A DNA stretch of 64,000 nt from Acidicapsa ligni (GCF_025685655.1 NZ_JAGSYG010000006.1:124001-188000); one strand, 5' to 3'; counted from the stretch's first letter, positions 43,735 to 53,064 are shown. The notes: generated by a model from the letters alone, not told the origin. Program-made: numbers and translations.

Positions 43735-44841
43735 CTAGGCAATGAACATGCAGTCGCCGTAGCTGAAGAAGCGATAGCGCTCCGCAACGGCGTGGCGATA
43801 GGCTGCAAGCACCTTCTCCCGGCCTGCAAAGGCGCTCACAAGCATGAGAAGGCTGGACTGCGGAAGATGGAAGTTGGTCAGCAGGCCACCTACCAGCCGG
43901 AATTGGAAACCGGGCGAGATAAAGATGGCGGTTTCGCCGGTGTGCGCAACGAGCGGGGCTCCGTTGGCGGCCTCGGCGCAGTGCTCCAGGGTGCGAACTG
44001 CGGTGGTGCCTACGGCGACGATGCGGCGGCCTTCTTGATGCGCACGATTGAGGGCGTCTGCTGCATTCGTGGAGAGTGTGTAGCGTTCGCGATGGAGATG
44101 GATTTCGTCCAGGTTTTCGACGCGCAGAGGAGCGAAGGTTCCGAGGCCTACGTGCAGGGTTACTTTGGCAATTTCCACGCCTTTGGATTCGAGCGATTGC
44201 AGTACTGTGGGCGTGAAGTGCAGGCCTGCGGTGGGAGCAGCCACGGAACCGCGTTCGGCGGCGAAGACGGTCTGATAGCGCTCGCGGTCTGCGTTCGCAT
44301 CGTCGCGATGGATGTAGGGTGGAAGCGGCATGTGGCCGATCTCGTCGATGGCTGCGAAGAAATCCTGGACAGGCTCAAAACGCAGCAGACGTTCCCCGAA
44401 TTCGTCGCGATGGAGCACCTCGGCACGGAGTACGACTTCGCCCTTCGCAGAGGAAAATTCAAGCTGGTCTCCTACGCGCACTTTGCGACCGGGACGTACG
44501 AGGGTGTTCCAATTCCCTGCTGCATCGGGAGATGTGAGCAGTACCTCGATCTGGCCGGTAGGCTGCTGTTTGCCGCGCGATGTAGCGCGTTGTGCGTAAA
44601 GGCGTGCAGGGATGACGCGGCTATCGTTGAGCACGAGCACGTCGCCGGGTTGCAGCAGTGAGGGTAGAGTCGCAAAGCTGGAGTCGGTGTGTGCTCCGGA
44701 GGCTCTGTCGAGCACGAGCATTCGGCTTGTACCGCGCTCTGCGGGGGGCTGCTGCGCGATCTGATCTTCAGGGAGATCGAAATCATAATCCGCGACTCGT
44801 GAGCCCTTTTCCGGCGATGGATTGTTCTGAGGGTTGCTCAC
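43735..44841 (-). CDS. queA: tRNA preQ1(34) S-adenosylmethionine ribosyltransferase-isomerase
   Basis: QueA adds the ribosyl part of S-adenosylmethionine to preQ1 in tRNA, forming epoxyqueuosine. The 368-residue protein has the family start [47 protein letters not shown] and [16 protein letters not shown]. It starts at GTG 44841, overlapping the upstream gene's stop by four bases. An extra 15 residues precede the usual first motif. Confidence 0.95.
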   Translation of the reverse strand: MSNPQNNPSPEKGSRVADYDFDLPEDQIAQQPPAERGTSRMLVLDRASGAHTDSSFATLPSLLQPGDVLVLNDSRVIPARLYAQRATSRGKQQPTGQIEVLLTSPDAAGNWNTLVRPGRKVRVGDQLEFSSAKGEVVLRAEVLHRDEFGERLLRFEPVQDFFAAIDEIGHMPLPPYIHRDDANADRERYQTVFAAERGSVAAPTAGLHFTPTVLQSLESKGVEIAKVTLHVGLGTFAPLRVENLDEIHLHRERYTLSTNAADALNRAHQEGRRIVAVGTTAVRTLEHCAEAANGAPLVAHTGETAIFISPGFQFRLVGGLLTNFHLPQSSLLMLVSAFAGREKVLAAYRHAVAERYRFFSYGDCMFIA

Positions 44842-45554
44842 GATGTGACCTCGGGCGCGAGGCCGAGATGCCGGCCGGCCGATAGACGAGCGCGTTCCAG
44901 CGTTGCGTCGAGTTGCTGGCGAGAGGCTTCCAATGTGCCGCTATCAGCAGACTCGGGTACGTGCGTCCATTGGCCCCAACTGACGGCTATTCGCGTGAAG
45001 GGCATGGGCACGAGAAAGCGGTCCCATGAGCCTAGTCTCCACGTATGTTTTGGTTCGAGATGAAATGCGCCGATGGGAACACCTGTTAGTTGGGCAAGCT
45101 TGATGGGACCGAGCTTGGATTTATAGATGGGGCCACGTGGGCCATCGGCGGTAAAGATAGCTGGTGTGCCGGAGTCAAGCACGCGGCGCAGGCCGAGTAA
45201 ACCTTCGCGTCCACCGCGCGAGCTTGAGCCACGAACAGCGCGGAAACCGAAGAGTTCGAGGGTGCGGGTAATCAGTTCTCCGTCAAAGCTCTGGCTGATA
45301 AGAATCGTTGCGTGGGTACTGCGGAAATAGAAGGCGCAGGGCAGGACACACTGGTGCCAGAAACAGTAGATTTCTCCGCGTGGGGTGAAGCCGTGGAAGG
45401 CTGGAGTTACGCCGTCCTCGGCAATAACTTCAAAGCGCCAGGTGCGACCCACAACCATCAGCAAAGCCCAGACGAGACGCGGCACGACGGCCAGCGTCAG
45501 GCGTTGGCCGAGGGTGAATCTGCTTAGGCTACTGGTCCTGTGTTCGGTTGCCAC
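44838..45554 (-). CDS. DUF374 lysophospholipid acyltransferase-like protein
   Basis: The protein (about 238 residues from GTG 45554) has a hydrophobic N-terminal segment ([18 protein letters not shown]), then [15 protein letters not shown], which carries a variant of the HX4D box, and [20 protein letters not shown]. This matches DUF374, a lysophospholipid acyltransferase-like family found with LPS/lipid genes. The start is uncertain: a longer frame to 45692 would overlap the ABC permease, and a TTG at 45593 is an alternative. queA overlaps its stop. Confidence 0.82.
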   Translation of the reverse strand: MATEHRTSSLSRFTLGQRLTLAVVPRLVWALLMVVGRTWRFEVIAEDGVTPAFHGFTPRGEIYCFWHQCVLPCAFYFRSTHATILISQSFDGELITRTLELFGFRAVRGSSSRGGREGLLGLRRVLDSGTPAIFTADGPRGPIYKSKLGPIKLAQLTGVPIGAFHLEPKHTWRLGSWDRFLVPMPFTRIAVSWGQWTHVPESADSGTLEASRQQLDATLERARLSAGRHLGLAPEVTS

Positions 45555-45603
45555 TCTGTTGATTGTAGCGAAACGGGCAATGATAGCGGGCAATGAGCCG
45601 GAG

Positions 45604-46863
45604 TTAGCTGTAGCGCAGCCAGCGCAGGATTTCCGGGATCGTCGCTCGTTTGCCGTACATGAGAATGCCGATGCGATAGAGGCGCGTGGCAAACCAGATT
45701 ACGGCCAGAACTGCAGCGAGCATCAATCCAATTGAAAGCCAGATCTGCCATGCCGGCGGCATCTGTGAGCCCATGCGAAGAAACATAACGATGGGTGTGC
45801 AGGGAGGAAAGAGCGATACCAGCAACACCCATTTTGAGCTGGGGTTGGTGGAGATCAGCATGATCATGCTGAAGCTGAGCCAGACGGGTACGGCGGCCAA
45901 CGGCGAATACTGCTGCAGCTCCTGCTCGGTCTCAAGCGTTGCTCCGAGACCCGCGAAGAGTGCGGAGTTAAATGCGTAGCCAAGCAGAAAATAAACGGCA
46001 AAGAGAACGATCTGTATCCATGAAATATGAATAGCCAGGTCGACGGTGAGAAGTCGTTCGCCCAGGGCAGTTGCCGCGAAGATGGAGGCTGTAACCATCC
46101 AGATGGCGATCTGAGTTAGACCTACAGTGCCTACGCCGATGAGTTTACCGGCGAGCATTTCGCTGGGCTTGACGGTAGCGAGCATGACCTCGAAGATGCG
46201 CGAGGTCTTCTCCTGAATGACGGAGCGGCCTACGTTTAACCCATAGACCATTGTGGTCATCGTGAGCAGAAAGGCCATTGCATATGCGGTGTAGATGGAT
46301 GACAGGGCATTGCTCTTCACTTCCACGCCATTTTTGATTTGCGCTGTGTCGATATCCACTTTTTTCATGAGCGACTCGACGTCAGCCTCAGGCACTCCGC
46401 GCTGGGTGATACGGCGGCGGATCAAGGCGTGATTCAACGCGGATTCAAGGCGGTTCGCAGTGATGAAGTCGCCGGAGCTTTGCGCATCATAGATAGCTTT
46501 GGGACTGGCGTCTGCGTGCGTATCGACCCATAGGAAGCCGTCGATTTGCTTCTCGTCCACTTGATGAATGAGGGCGGCTTTATCGTTGGCGGTGAGTTCG
46601 CCTGCGGCTATCGGCGCATAGATATCGACGGTGGATTTCGAATCTTTATCTTCGAGCAACTGTTTACGGATCTCGGTAGCGAGAGTTGTATCGGCTGAAG
46701 CGACTACGACATGCTTATCGTTGCCAGAGATCTCGCCCGAGATGAATCCGACGAAGATTGCAAGGGCGAAGAGGCCGGGCACGAGAACAGTTGTGATGCG
46801 GAAGGTGCGGCTGCGTATCTGCTCAAGGTACTCACGCTTTGCGATTAGAACGATATTACGCAT
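45604..46863 (-). CDS. ABC-2 type exporter permease (NatB-like)
   Basis: The 419-residue protein has an N-terminal membrane anchor (ITTVLVPGLFALAIFVGFIS), an extracytoplasmic region of about 170 residues, then about five more helices (AYAMAFLLTMTTMVYGLNVG, IQEKTSRIFEVMLATVKPSE with the conserved ABC-2 motif, and later segments). This matches NatB/YhaP-type ABC-2 permeases that export Na+ or small molecules; substrate unknown. Its start overlaps the ATPase gene by eight bases, so both are cotranslated. Confidence 0.9.
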   Translation of the reverse strand: MRNIVLIAKREYLEQIRSRTFRITTVLVPGLFALAIFVGFISGEISGNDKHVVVASADTTLATEIRKQLLEDKDSKSTVDIYAPIAAGELTANDKAALIHQVDEKQIDGFLWVDTHADASPKAIYDAQSSGDFITANRLESALNHALIRRRITQRGVPEADVESLMKKVDIDTAQIKNGVEVKSNALSSIYTAYAMAFLLTMTTMVYGLNVGRSVIQEKTSRIFEVMLATVKPSEMLAGKLIGVGTVGLTQIAIWMVTASIFAATALGERLLTVDLAIHISWIQIVLFAVYFLLGYAFNSALFAGLGATLETEQELQQYSPLAAVPVWLSFSMIMLISTNPSSKWVLLVSLFPPCTPIVMFLRMGSQMPPAWQIWLSIGLMLAAVLAVIWFATRLYRIGILMYGKRATIPEILRWLRYS

Positions 46864-47758
46864 CGGCTCTGCCTCCCACGGTCTGGATGAATATTTCTTC
46901 GAGCGATGGCTCTACCAGTTCGAAGCGATAAATCGTAGCTACGGAAGCAGCCTGGGCGAGCAGTTTCTGTGCGTCGCCGCCGTCTTTCAGCTTGATCTCG
47001 ACGTGGCCGGAGTAGTTCCTGGCATCGGCGATCTCGGGGCTATCGAGGAAGCTCGCGCTACCCTCGAACTCGATCACTACGCGATCGCGTTTATAGCGGC
47101 TTTTAATCTCACGCATCTTGCCGGAGAGCACGACATCGCCCTTGTTGATGAGCGCTATGGCGTCGCAGAGTTTCTCTACCTGATCCATGCGGTGCGTTGA
47201 AAACAGGATTGCTTTGCCCTGTGCTTTGAGTTCGAGGAGCGTGTCCTGCAAGAGCGTTGCGTTGACTGGATCGAGGCCGCTGAAGGGCTCGTCCATGATG
47301 ATCAGGTCGGGCTCGTGCATGAGAGCCGCGATGAACTGAATCTTCTGCTGCATCCCCTTGGAGAGCTCTTCGGTTTTCTGCGAGAGGGAGCCGCCAATGT
47401 CCATGCGCGTGGCCCAGGCAATGGCGCGCTTCTGCGCTTCGACGGAGGTAAGGCCGTGCAGGCTGCCCATGAAGACAAGCTGATCGAGCACCTTCATTTT
47501 TTTGTAAAGGCCGCGCTCCTCGGGCAGGTAGCCGACGCGAACCAGATTTTTGCGATCGAACGGCTGGTCAAACAATCGGATGTTTCCCGAGTCAGGAACG
47601 GTGATTCCAATCATCATTCGGATGGAGCTGGTTTTGCCTGAACCGTTAGGCCCGAGCAGACCGAACATCTGTCCTGGCTCGATAGAAAGACTCAGATTAT
47701 TGACCGCTATTTTATCTCGATATGCCTTGGTTACTCCTGCTAATTCTACAACTGGCAT
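46856..47758 (-). CDS. ABC transporter ATP-binding protein (NatA-like)
   Basis: The 300-residue ATPase energises the permease beside it. Walker A is GPNGSGKTSS, the Q-loop region GYLPEERGLYKKM follows, the signature is LSKGMQQKIQF, Walker B is LIIMDEPFSGLDP, and the H-loop is STHRMDQVE. A C-terminal DUF4162-type tail follows. I chose ATG 47758 because GGGAG lies five bases upstream; a longer frame to 47809 lacks such support. Confidence 0.93.
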   Translation of the reverse strand: MPVVELAGVTKAYRDKIAVNNLSLSIEPGQMFGLLGPNGSGKTSSIRMMIGITVPDSGNIRLFDQPFDRKNLVRVGYLPEERGLYKKMKVLDQLVFMGSLHGLTSVEAQKRAIAWATRMDIGGSLSQKTEELSKGMQQKIQFIAALMHEPDLIIMDEPFSGLDPVNATLLQDTLLELKAQGKAILFSTHRMDQVEKLCDAIALINKGDVVLSGKMREIKSRYKRDRVVIEFEGSASFLDSPEIADARNYSGHVEIKLKDGGDAQKLLAQAASVATIYRFELVEPSLEEIFIQTVGGRADA

Positions 47759-47822
47759 GTACACTCCCAGACCTTTGCCCGCGTGAGCAGTGTAGCAAAA
47801 TTGGGCCACTGCTCTGACTCAA

Positions 47823-48320
47823 TCAGATCGTAGCCAGGTACGCAGCGAGTTGGTCAAACGTTCCCGTCCAGCCTTGTTTCATCGATTCATGGCCTGCGTC
47901 AAAGCTTTGGATCTCGGCATCTGTGGCGTAGATGGGCGACCATTTCAAGCGGATGGTTGTGCCGCCATTGTGCTCGGCGAAATGCGTGGTGCTCAACATT
48001 TGCAGAGGCCACTGATCGGCGAAGGGGTGGCGCGTGAGCTCGCCATCCGCGTTTGAAAATGAGTTGATCAGAACAATTTGCTCAGGCGGCACGATCTCGC
48101 GGAAGACCCATTTCCCCCACATTTCAACGCCGTCGGGCATACGCATGCAGAACAGAAATGTGCCGCCGGGCCGCAGATCCATTTCTGCTATGGGGATGGT
48201 CACGCCCTTGGGTCCGAACCAGTGCATGAGGTGATGCTTTTCGGTCCAGGCGCTGAAGACCAGTTCGCGCGGGGCGTGCAGGTGGCGTTCGATCGTGAAT
48301 TGATGCATTGCTGCGGACAT
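47823..48320 (-). CDS. AHSA1/SRPBCC domain protein
   Basis: The 165-residue protein is a START-like fold of the AHSA1 type: TIERHLHAPRELVFSAWTEK, MHWFGPKG, EMDLRPGGTFLF, WVFREIVPPEQIVLINSFS and the final helix HESMKQGWTGTFDQLAAYL. Such proteins bind hydrophobic ligands or act with partners; function unknown. It is 64 bases upstream of the ABC ATPase on the same strand, but may be separately transcribed. Confidence 0.87.
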   Translation of the reverse strand: MSAAMHQFTIERHLHAPRELVFSAWTEKHHLMHWFGPKGVTIPIAEMDLRPGGTFLFCMRMPDGVEMWGKWVFREIVPPEQIVLINSFSNADGELTRHPFADQWPLQMLSTTHFAEHNGGTTIRLKWSPIYATDAEIQSFDAGHESMKQGWTGTFDQLAAYLATI

Positions 48321-48458
48321 GACCTGTCTCCTGTTTCGGGCCTACTCCTACAATACTTGCGGAGACTGTGTTGCGTCTTATCTTCCGGTGGGGATGCTGC
48401 TCTGGTGGGGTTGGGATTTTCTTTTTTGGGTGGGAGACGGAAAGACACGGCTAAGAAC

Positions 48459-48525
48459 AGAAGCAGATTCCCTTCGGGAATGACAGCTAGAAAAGCTAGG
48501 GCAAAGACAAAAGCTAGGGCAACGG
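48459..48525 (+). repeat. Dispersed palindromic repeat, copy D
   Basis: gaagcagattcccttcggga with the palindrome attcccttcgggaat and gacagctagaaaagctaggg downstream. It lies between the AHSA1 gene and recG, the only copy not directly after a plus-strand stop codon. Orientation is the same as in other copies. Confidence 0.8.
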
Positions 48526-48572
48526 TTGAGGGTGCCTGACTTTATGAGGCTGCCGGTTGTAACATCCAGAAT

Positions 48573-50843
48573 GTGCCTGCTCTCGATACCCCAGTTATGT
48601 ACGTACGCGGCGTTGGTCCGCGTCTGGCGGAAACCCTTGCGGGCAAAGGTGTTCTGCTGGCAGAAGACCTGCTGTATCATCTTCCCTTTCGCTATGAAGA
48701 CCGGCAGAATCCGCGCAGTCTGGATGAACTGAAGCCGGGCGAGATGGCTTCCGTGATAGCCGAGGTGCGTGGCAGCGGGCTGCTGGCGACCAAGCGTGCT
48801 CCCATCTTTGAAATGACCGTTGGACAGGGGAACCTGGCGATGAAGTGCGTCTGGTTCAACGGTGGATATTTGCAGGGGCGTTTTCATGCCGGGCAGACGG
48901 TTGCGCTGTTTGGCAAGGTCGAGCCTTCGCGCACGACTCGCGATATGAAGATGATTCAGCCGCAGTTTGAGCTGCTGCCGGGTGAGGGCGAGGACGAAGA
49001 GACGCGGCTGCTTGAGGTTGGGCGGATTACTCCTGTTTACGAATCGCTGGGAGGAACACGGCTGGCTTCGCGCTGGCAGCGCAAGGTGCTGTTTCATCTG
49101 CTGGAGGGAATTCGCGGCAATGTGCCGGAGTGCCTGCCGCAATCGATGCTGGAGCGGCTGGGGCTGCCGGATCGCGAGACGGCGCTCAACCAGGCGCATT
49201 TTCCTCCCGAGGGTACGACGCAGGTTGCATTGATGGAGGCTCGAACGCCTGCCCTGCGACGGCTTATTTTTGAGGAGCTGTTTTTTCTTGAGCTGGGTCT
49301 CGAACTGAAGCGCCGCAAGAGCCACAAGCAGGTGGGAATTTCATTTGCCACGAACGATCCGGTGCGCGAGGCTATCCGCGAGGTGTTACCGTTTCATCCC
49401 ACGGTTGCGCAGAAACGGGCGCTGGGTGAGATTGTCGCGGATATGCGAGAGGCGCATCCCATGCGGCGTTTGTTGCAGGGCGATGTGGGTTCGGGCAAGA
49501 CGATTGTGGCGCTGCAGGCGATGCTGGTAGCGATTGAGAATGGCTACCAGGCGGCGATGATGGCTCCGACGGAGATTCTGGCGACGCAGCATTACCTGGC
49601 GGCGCGCAAGTTGTTGAGCCGTTCGTCGAAGTCGTACAAAGTTGTGTTGTTGACAGGATCGCTGGATCTGGATCGCAAGCGGCAGGTGCGAGGGCAGATT
49701 TTACGCGGCGAAGCGCAATTGGTGATTGGGACACATGCGCTGATCGAAGAAAAAGTTGAGTTCGCCAAGCTGGGCCTGGTGGTTGTGGATGAACAGCATC
49801 GATTTGGCGTTTTGCAGCGGTTTCGATTGATGAAAAAGCCGGGCGAGGCAGAGCCGGATGTGCTGGTGATGACGGCTACGCCGATTCCGCGCACGCTGGC
49901 GCTGACGCTTTATGGCGACCTGGATGGGAGCGTTCTGGACGAATTGCCGCCGGGACGCACACCGATTGTCACGCGCAGGGTGCCGGGTGAGCGCGCGGAA
50001 GAGGTCTGGGAGTTTGTTCGCAAGCAGGTGGCGCAGAAGCGGCAGGCGTACATTGTTTACCCGATTATCGAAGGCGCGAAAGACGATCAGCCGGAGCTGG
50101 ATTTTGCCCGCGGAGAGGCGGATGCAGCGGTCACAACAGCCATCGCTGCGCCTGCGAAAAAAGCGCGCAAGAGTACGGCCAAGCCGAAGAAGGGTGAGCT
50201 TTTCCCCAAGCAGGCGGCGGCAAAGCCGGATCTTCGCTCAGCGACCGAGATGTATGACCAGTTGCGAACTGGGGCGCTCAAGGATTTGCGGGTCGGGCTT
50301 TTGCATGGGCGGCTGGATGCGGATGAAAAAGAGGTCGTGATGCGTCGTTTTCAGCGCGGCGAGATTGATGTGCTGGTTTCGACGACGGTGATTGAAGTGG
50401 GAGTGGATGTACCGAATTCGACCGTGATGATTGTGGATCATGCGGAGCGTTTTGGGCTGGCGCAACTGCATCAGCTTCGCGGGCGCGTGGGGCGTGGAGC
50501 GGCCAAGAGCTACTGCATCCTGATGACCGGTGAGAAGGTTTCACCTGAGGCTGAGGAGCGGTTGGCGGCGATGGTGCGGACGCAGAATGGTTTTGAACTG
50601 GCGGAGCTGGACCTGGCGATGCGTGGGCCGGGCGAGTTTTTTGGCACACGGCAGGCAGGACTGCCCGGTTTCCGGGTCGCGAATCTAATCCGCGACCGCG
50701 ATCTGCTTGAACTTGCCAAGCTGGAGGCGGGTCGATTTGCGCAGGCTCCCGATGACTCGATGAGTGAATCGGAGCGGAAGCGGGTTTGGGATCATTTGCG
50801 CCAGTCGTGGAATCGGCGCTATGGGCTGATGGAAGCCGGATAG
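48573..50843 (+). CDS. recG: ATP-dependent DNA helicase RecG
   Basis: RecG remodels stalled replication forks and Holliday junctions. The 756-residue protein has the wedge/OB domain (YVRGVGPRLAETLAGKGVLL onward), Walker A GDVGSGKTIVAL, DEQHRFG box, MTATPIPRTLAL, and the C-terminal QLRGRVGRG and TRP-type motifs. Between the two helicase domains there is an Ala/Lys-rich insert (about residues 503-555, PAKKARKSTAKPKK), which E. coli RecG lacks. The start is GTG 48573; ATG 48597 is also possible. Confidence 0.93.
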   Translation: MPALDTPVMYVRGVGPRLAETLAGKGVLLAEDLLYHLPFRYEDRQNPRSLDELKPGEMASVIAEVRGSGLLATKRAPIFEMTVGQGNLAMKCVWFNGGYLQGRFHAGQTVALFGKVEPSRTTRDMKMIQPQFELLPGEGEDEETRLLEVGRITPVYESLGGTRLASRWQRKVLFHLLEGIRGNVPECLPQSMLERLGLPDRETALNQAHFPPEGTTQVALMEARTPALRRLIFEELFFLELGLELKRRKSHKQVGISFATNDPVREAIREVLPFHPTVAQKRALGEIVADMREAHPMRRLLQGDVGSGKTIVALQAMLVAIENGYQAAMMAPTEILATQHYLAARKLLSRSSKSYKVVLLTGSLDLDRKRQVRGQILRGEAQLVIGTHALIEEKVEFAKLGLVVVDEQHRFGVLQRFRLMKKPGEAEPDVLVMTATPIPRTLALTLYGDLDGSVLDELPPGRTPIVTRRVPGERAEEVWEFVRKQVAQKRQAYIVYPIIEGAKDDQPELDFARGEADAAVTTAIAAPAKKARKSTAKPKKGELFPKQAAAKPDLRSATEMYDQLRTGALKDLRVGLLHGRLDADEKEVVMRRFQRGEIDVLVSTTVIEVGVDVPNSTVMIVDHAERFGLAQLHQLRGRVGRGAAKSYCILMTGEKVSPEAEERLAAMVRTQNGFELAELDLAMRGPGEFFGTRQAGLPGFRVANLIRDRDLLELAKLEAGRFAQAPDDSMSESERKRVWDHLRQSWNRRYGLMEAG

Positions 50844-50849
50844 TAATTG

Positions 50850-50882
50850 AACGATTGCTGAACGATTGCGAAACGATTGCGA
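50850..50882 (+). repeat. Three 11-base tandem repeats
   Basis: aacgattgctg, aacgattgcga and aacgattgcga follow each other directly after the recG stop and reach the stop codon of the convergent gene. Function unknown; not a hairpin. Confidence 0.7.
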
Positions 50883-51329
50883 TTAAGCCGTTTCCGAAGC
50901 GCTGCGTGGGGTGGCTGCTATTTCGGCCGGGAAGGTGTGGATTTCGAGATCGACGCTGACAATTTCCGCCCTGCAATCTTCGAAGTGGCTGCGGGTACAT
51001 TGGCAGAGCGCTGTGATCTGGAGATGGGCCAATTGGCTGAGTTCCAGGCCGACTGCAGCCAACATGGTGTAGACATCGACGCAGTGCTGGCGCTCGAATT
51101 CAAAGAGCATGTTGATGATGCCGGCGTCGTTGGTTCCGCGGCTCAGCACCCAGCCGCCACAGGCAACGATGGCTCCCGTCAGCATCTGGAGGATGCGGGA
51201 GGGCTGCTCGGTCGTCGCGGCCTTTATTTGCATTGCCCACGGCAAGTTGAGCCTTGATTCCACATTGGATACGGTCGTTGCGTGCAGTGGAGCCATAGCC
51301 CTGTTCATCGGAGAAGCTTTTCCGCGCAT
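50883..51329 (-). CDS. Unknown protein with ACT-like pattern
   Basis: The 148-residue protein (from ATG 51329; ATG 51308 also possible) is not a family I recognise. Its middle part reads like an ACT-type fold: a strand with MQIKAATTEQ, a helix PSRILQMLTGAIVACGG, two strands WVLSRG and AGIINMLFEF, and a helix QHCVDVYTMLAAVGLEL followed by HLQITALCQC. That could mean ligand sensing, but it is inference. It is convergent with recG and divergent from acpS (91 bases between). Confidence 0.6.
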   Translation of the reverse strand: MRGKASPMNRAMAPLHATTVSNVESRLNLPWAMQIKAATTEQPSRILQMLTGAIVACGGWVLSRGTNDAGIINMLFEFERQHCVDVYTMLAAVGLELSQLAHLQITALCQCTRSHFEDCRAEIVSVDLEIHTFPAEIAATPRSASETA

Positions 51330-51420
51330 GACAGGTGTCCCGGAGTGATACGGAAGTGCGCGGCTACGGGACAGGTTAAGCAGTCTCGGGTAGGCGTTCT
51401 GTGGTAGCCTCCATGTCAAG

Positions 51421-51822
51421 ATGCTCGTAGGAACCGGAATCGACCTTGCCGAAATCGTTCGTATTCAGAAATCCATCGCCAGGTTTGGCGACCGATTTCT
51501 GGATCGCATCTTCACGCCACGCGAAAAGGCTTATTGCCTGCGGAAGAAGAAATCCGCGGAGAGTTTTGCCGCGCGATTTGCCGCCAAGGAAGCTGCCGCC
51601 AAGGCTCTTGGCACCGGCATCAGCTATGGCGTGACCTGGCTGGAAATCGAGGTGACGCGGGAGCCGAGCGGGCGTCCGGGGCTGAGCTTTCATGGCCGCG
51701 CCGCGCAGATGGCCGCGCGCCTGGGGGTGATCCATGCAGCGCTGTCGCTGACCCACACGGCAGAGCTGGCGATGGCGAGTGTTTGCCTTGAGGGAGCGCC
51801 TACGCTCTCCAAAAGCAGCTAG
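51421..51822 (+). CDS. acpS: Holo-[acyl-carrier-protein] synthase
   Basis: AcpS transfers phosphopantetheine from CoA to acyl carrier protein, activating fatty acid synthesis. The 133-residue protein shows GTGIDLAEIVRI with the metal Asp, FTPREKAYC, and FAARFAAKEAAAKALGTG with the catalytic Glu/Lys, and a final SLTHTAELAMASV. It is a single gene; its last codons run into a tandem repeat. Confidence 0.93.
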   Translation: MLVGTGIDLAEIVRIQKSIARFGDRFLDRIFTPREKAYCLRKKKSAESFAARFAAKEAAAKALGTGISYGVTWLEIEVTREPSGRPGLSFHGRAAQMAARLGVIHAALSLTHTAELAMASVCLEGAPTLSKSS

Positions 51823-51901
51823 CCTTAATCGAAAAGCCGCTAACTTCAATCAAAAAGCTACTGGCCTCAATCGAAAAGCTGCTAACTTCAATCGAATATT
51901 G
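51806..51901 (+). repeat. 21-base tandem repeat at the acpS 3' end
   Basis: Units start at 51806 (degenerate), 51827, 51848 and 51869, each exactly 21 bases, with a partial fifth at 51890. The pattern is aatcgaaaagc.gctaacttc. The first unit encodes the final acpS codons and its stop. Confidence 0.8.
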
Positions 51902-51987
51902 AAAAAAAATCAGGGCTTCGCAGCTCGTTTTGGTCTACTGGCCTGCTGCAATCGTCTGGTATTCTCACGTCATCGAGGGTGTCTGCA

Positions 51988-53064
51988 ATGCCGAGTCAAA
52001 AAGAACTGAAATGGTCGCAGCTTAAGGTTGGCCTGTTGGCCACCGCTGCACTCGCTGCACTCACCGTTCTTATTTTTCTCATGTCGGGTTCGACGGGCGG
52101 GTTGTTTACCCACAAGCTCAAGTTCCACGCCTACTTTGAAAACGCTAACGGTCTGAAGATTGGCGCACCGGTCACGCTGGACGGAGTCACGATCGGAAAC
52201 GTGAAATCGGTGCAGATTCTTCCCAACCATAATCCGGCTGCGGTTGAGGTTGTGGTTCATGTCGGGGAAAAGTACCTGCCCTCGTTGCATACCGACTCCA
52301 CGGTGGCGATCAACCAGGCTGGCGTGCTGGGCGATGCTTTTATTGATATTTCGTCAAACCACGCTACCGGGCCGCAGCCTGTGGACGGCGCGACTCTCAC
52401 CGTCTCCGGCAAGCCGGGCATCTCGGATGTGATTGCGAGCAGCCAGGAGTCGATCCAGTCTGTCAACCAGGTGGTTAAAAAGGTCGGCATCCTGATGGAC
52501 ACGCTCAACACGGGTAAAGGGACGGCGGGCGTGATGCTCAACGACCCTGAGGTGGCCAAGAAGATCGTTCTCACCATCAGTCAATTGCAGGCGGTAACGG
52601 GCGCGATCTCAAGCGGCAAGGGCTCACTGGGCAAACTGATCACCGATGACGAGCTCTACAACAAGGCAAACGCGACCATTGGCAAGCTGAATAACATCGT
52701 GGCCGACCTGGATAGCGGCAAAGGCAGCGCGGGCAAGCTGCTGAAGGACGAGAAGCTTTACAGCAACCTCAATGCCGCGATTAGCAACGTGAACGAGCTA
52801 CTGGGTGGCATCAACGCGGGCAAGGGCTCCCTGGGCAAGCTGGCCAAGGATCCCACGGTCGCGCAGAATCTCGGGGATTCGCTGGGACGCCTGAATGAGT
52901 TGCTCAAGGGAGTAAACGAGGGCAAGGGCTCACTCGGCCAGTTGGTTGTAAACAGGCAGTTTTACGACAATCTCGATAACACCCTGGCGACATCAAGCCA
53001 GTTGCTGGATGCGATCCGCAAGGATCCGAAGAAGTACCTGACCATCCACGTCAAGGTGTTTTAG
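51988..53064 (+). CDS. MCE/MlaD family lipid-transport protein with 34-residue repeats
   Basis: MCE proteins form hexameric rings in the periplasm that carry phospholipids between membranes. The 358-residue protein has an N-terminal anchor (QLKVGLLATAALAALTVLIF), the MCE domain (about 43-143, FENANGLKIGAPVTLDGVTI) and a long C-terminal part. GKG begins at residues 176, 210, 244, 278 and 312, an exact 34-residue period, with patterns such as GKGSLGKL and NDP/KDP. Start ATG 51988 follows GAGGG. No mlaE or mlaF is adjacent, so the permease and ATPase must be elsewhere. The next gene is 144 bases on. Confidence 0.88.
   Translation: MPSQKELKWSQLKVGLLATAALAALTVLIFLMSGSTGGLFTHKLKFHAYFENANGLKIGAPVTLDGVTIGNVKSVQILPNHNPAAVEVVVHVGEKYLPSLHTDSTVAINQAGVLGDAFIDISSNHATGPQPVDGATLTVSGKPGISDVIASSQESIQSVNQVVKKVGILMDTLNTGKGTAGVMLNDPEVAKKIVLTISQLQAVTGAISSGKGSLGKLITDDELYNKANATIGKLNNIVADLDSGKGSAGKLLKDEKLYSNLNAAISNVNELLGGINAGKGSLGKLAKDPTVAQNLGDSLGRLNELLKGVNEGKGSLGQLVVNRQFYDNLDNTLATSSQLLDAIRKDPKKYLTIHVKVF

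Noticed and set aside
51779..52009. Small frame over the 21-base repeat reading as seven-residue repeats
   Set aside because: It overlaps the end of acpS and the start of the MCE gene in another frame and has no start signal, so the repeat is noted but no gene is called.
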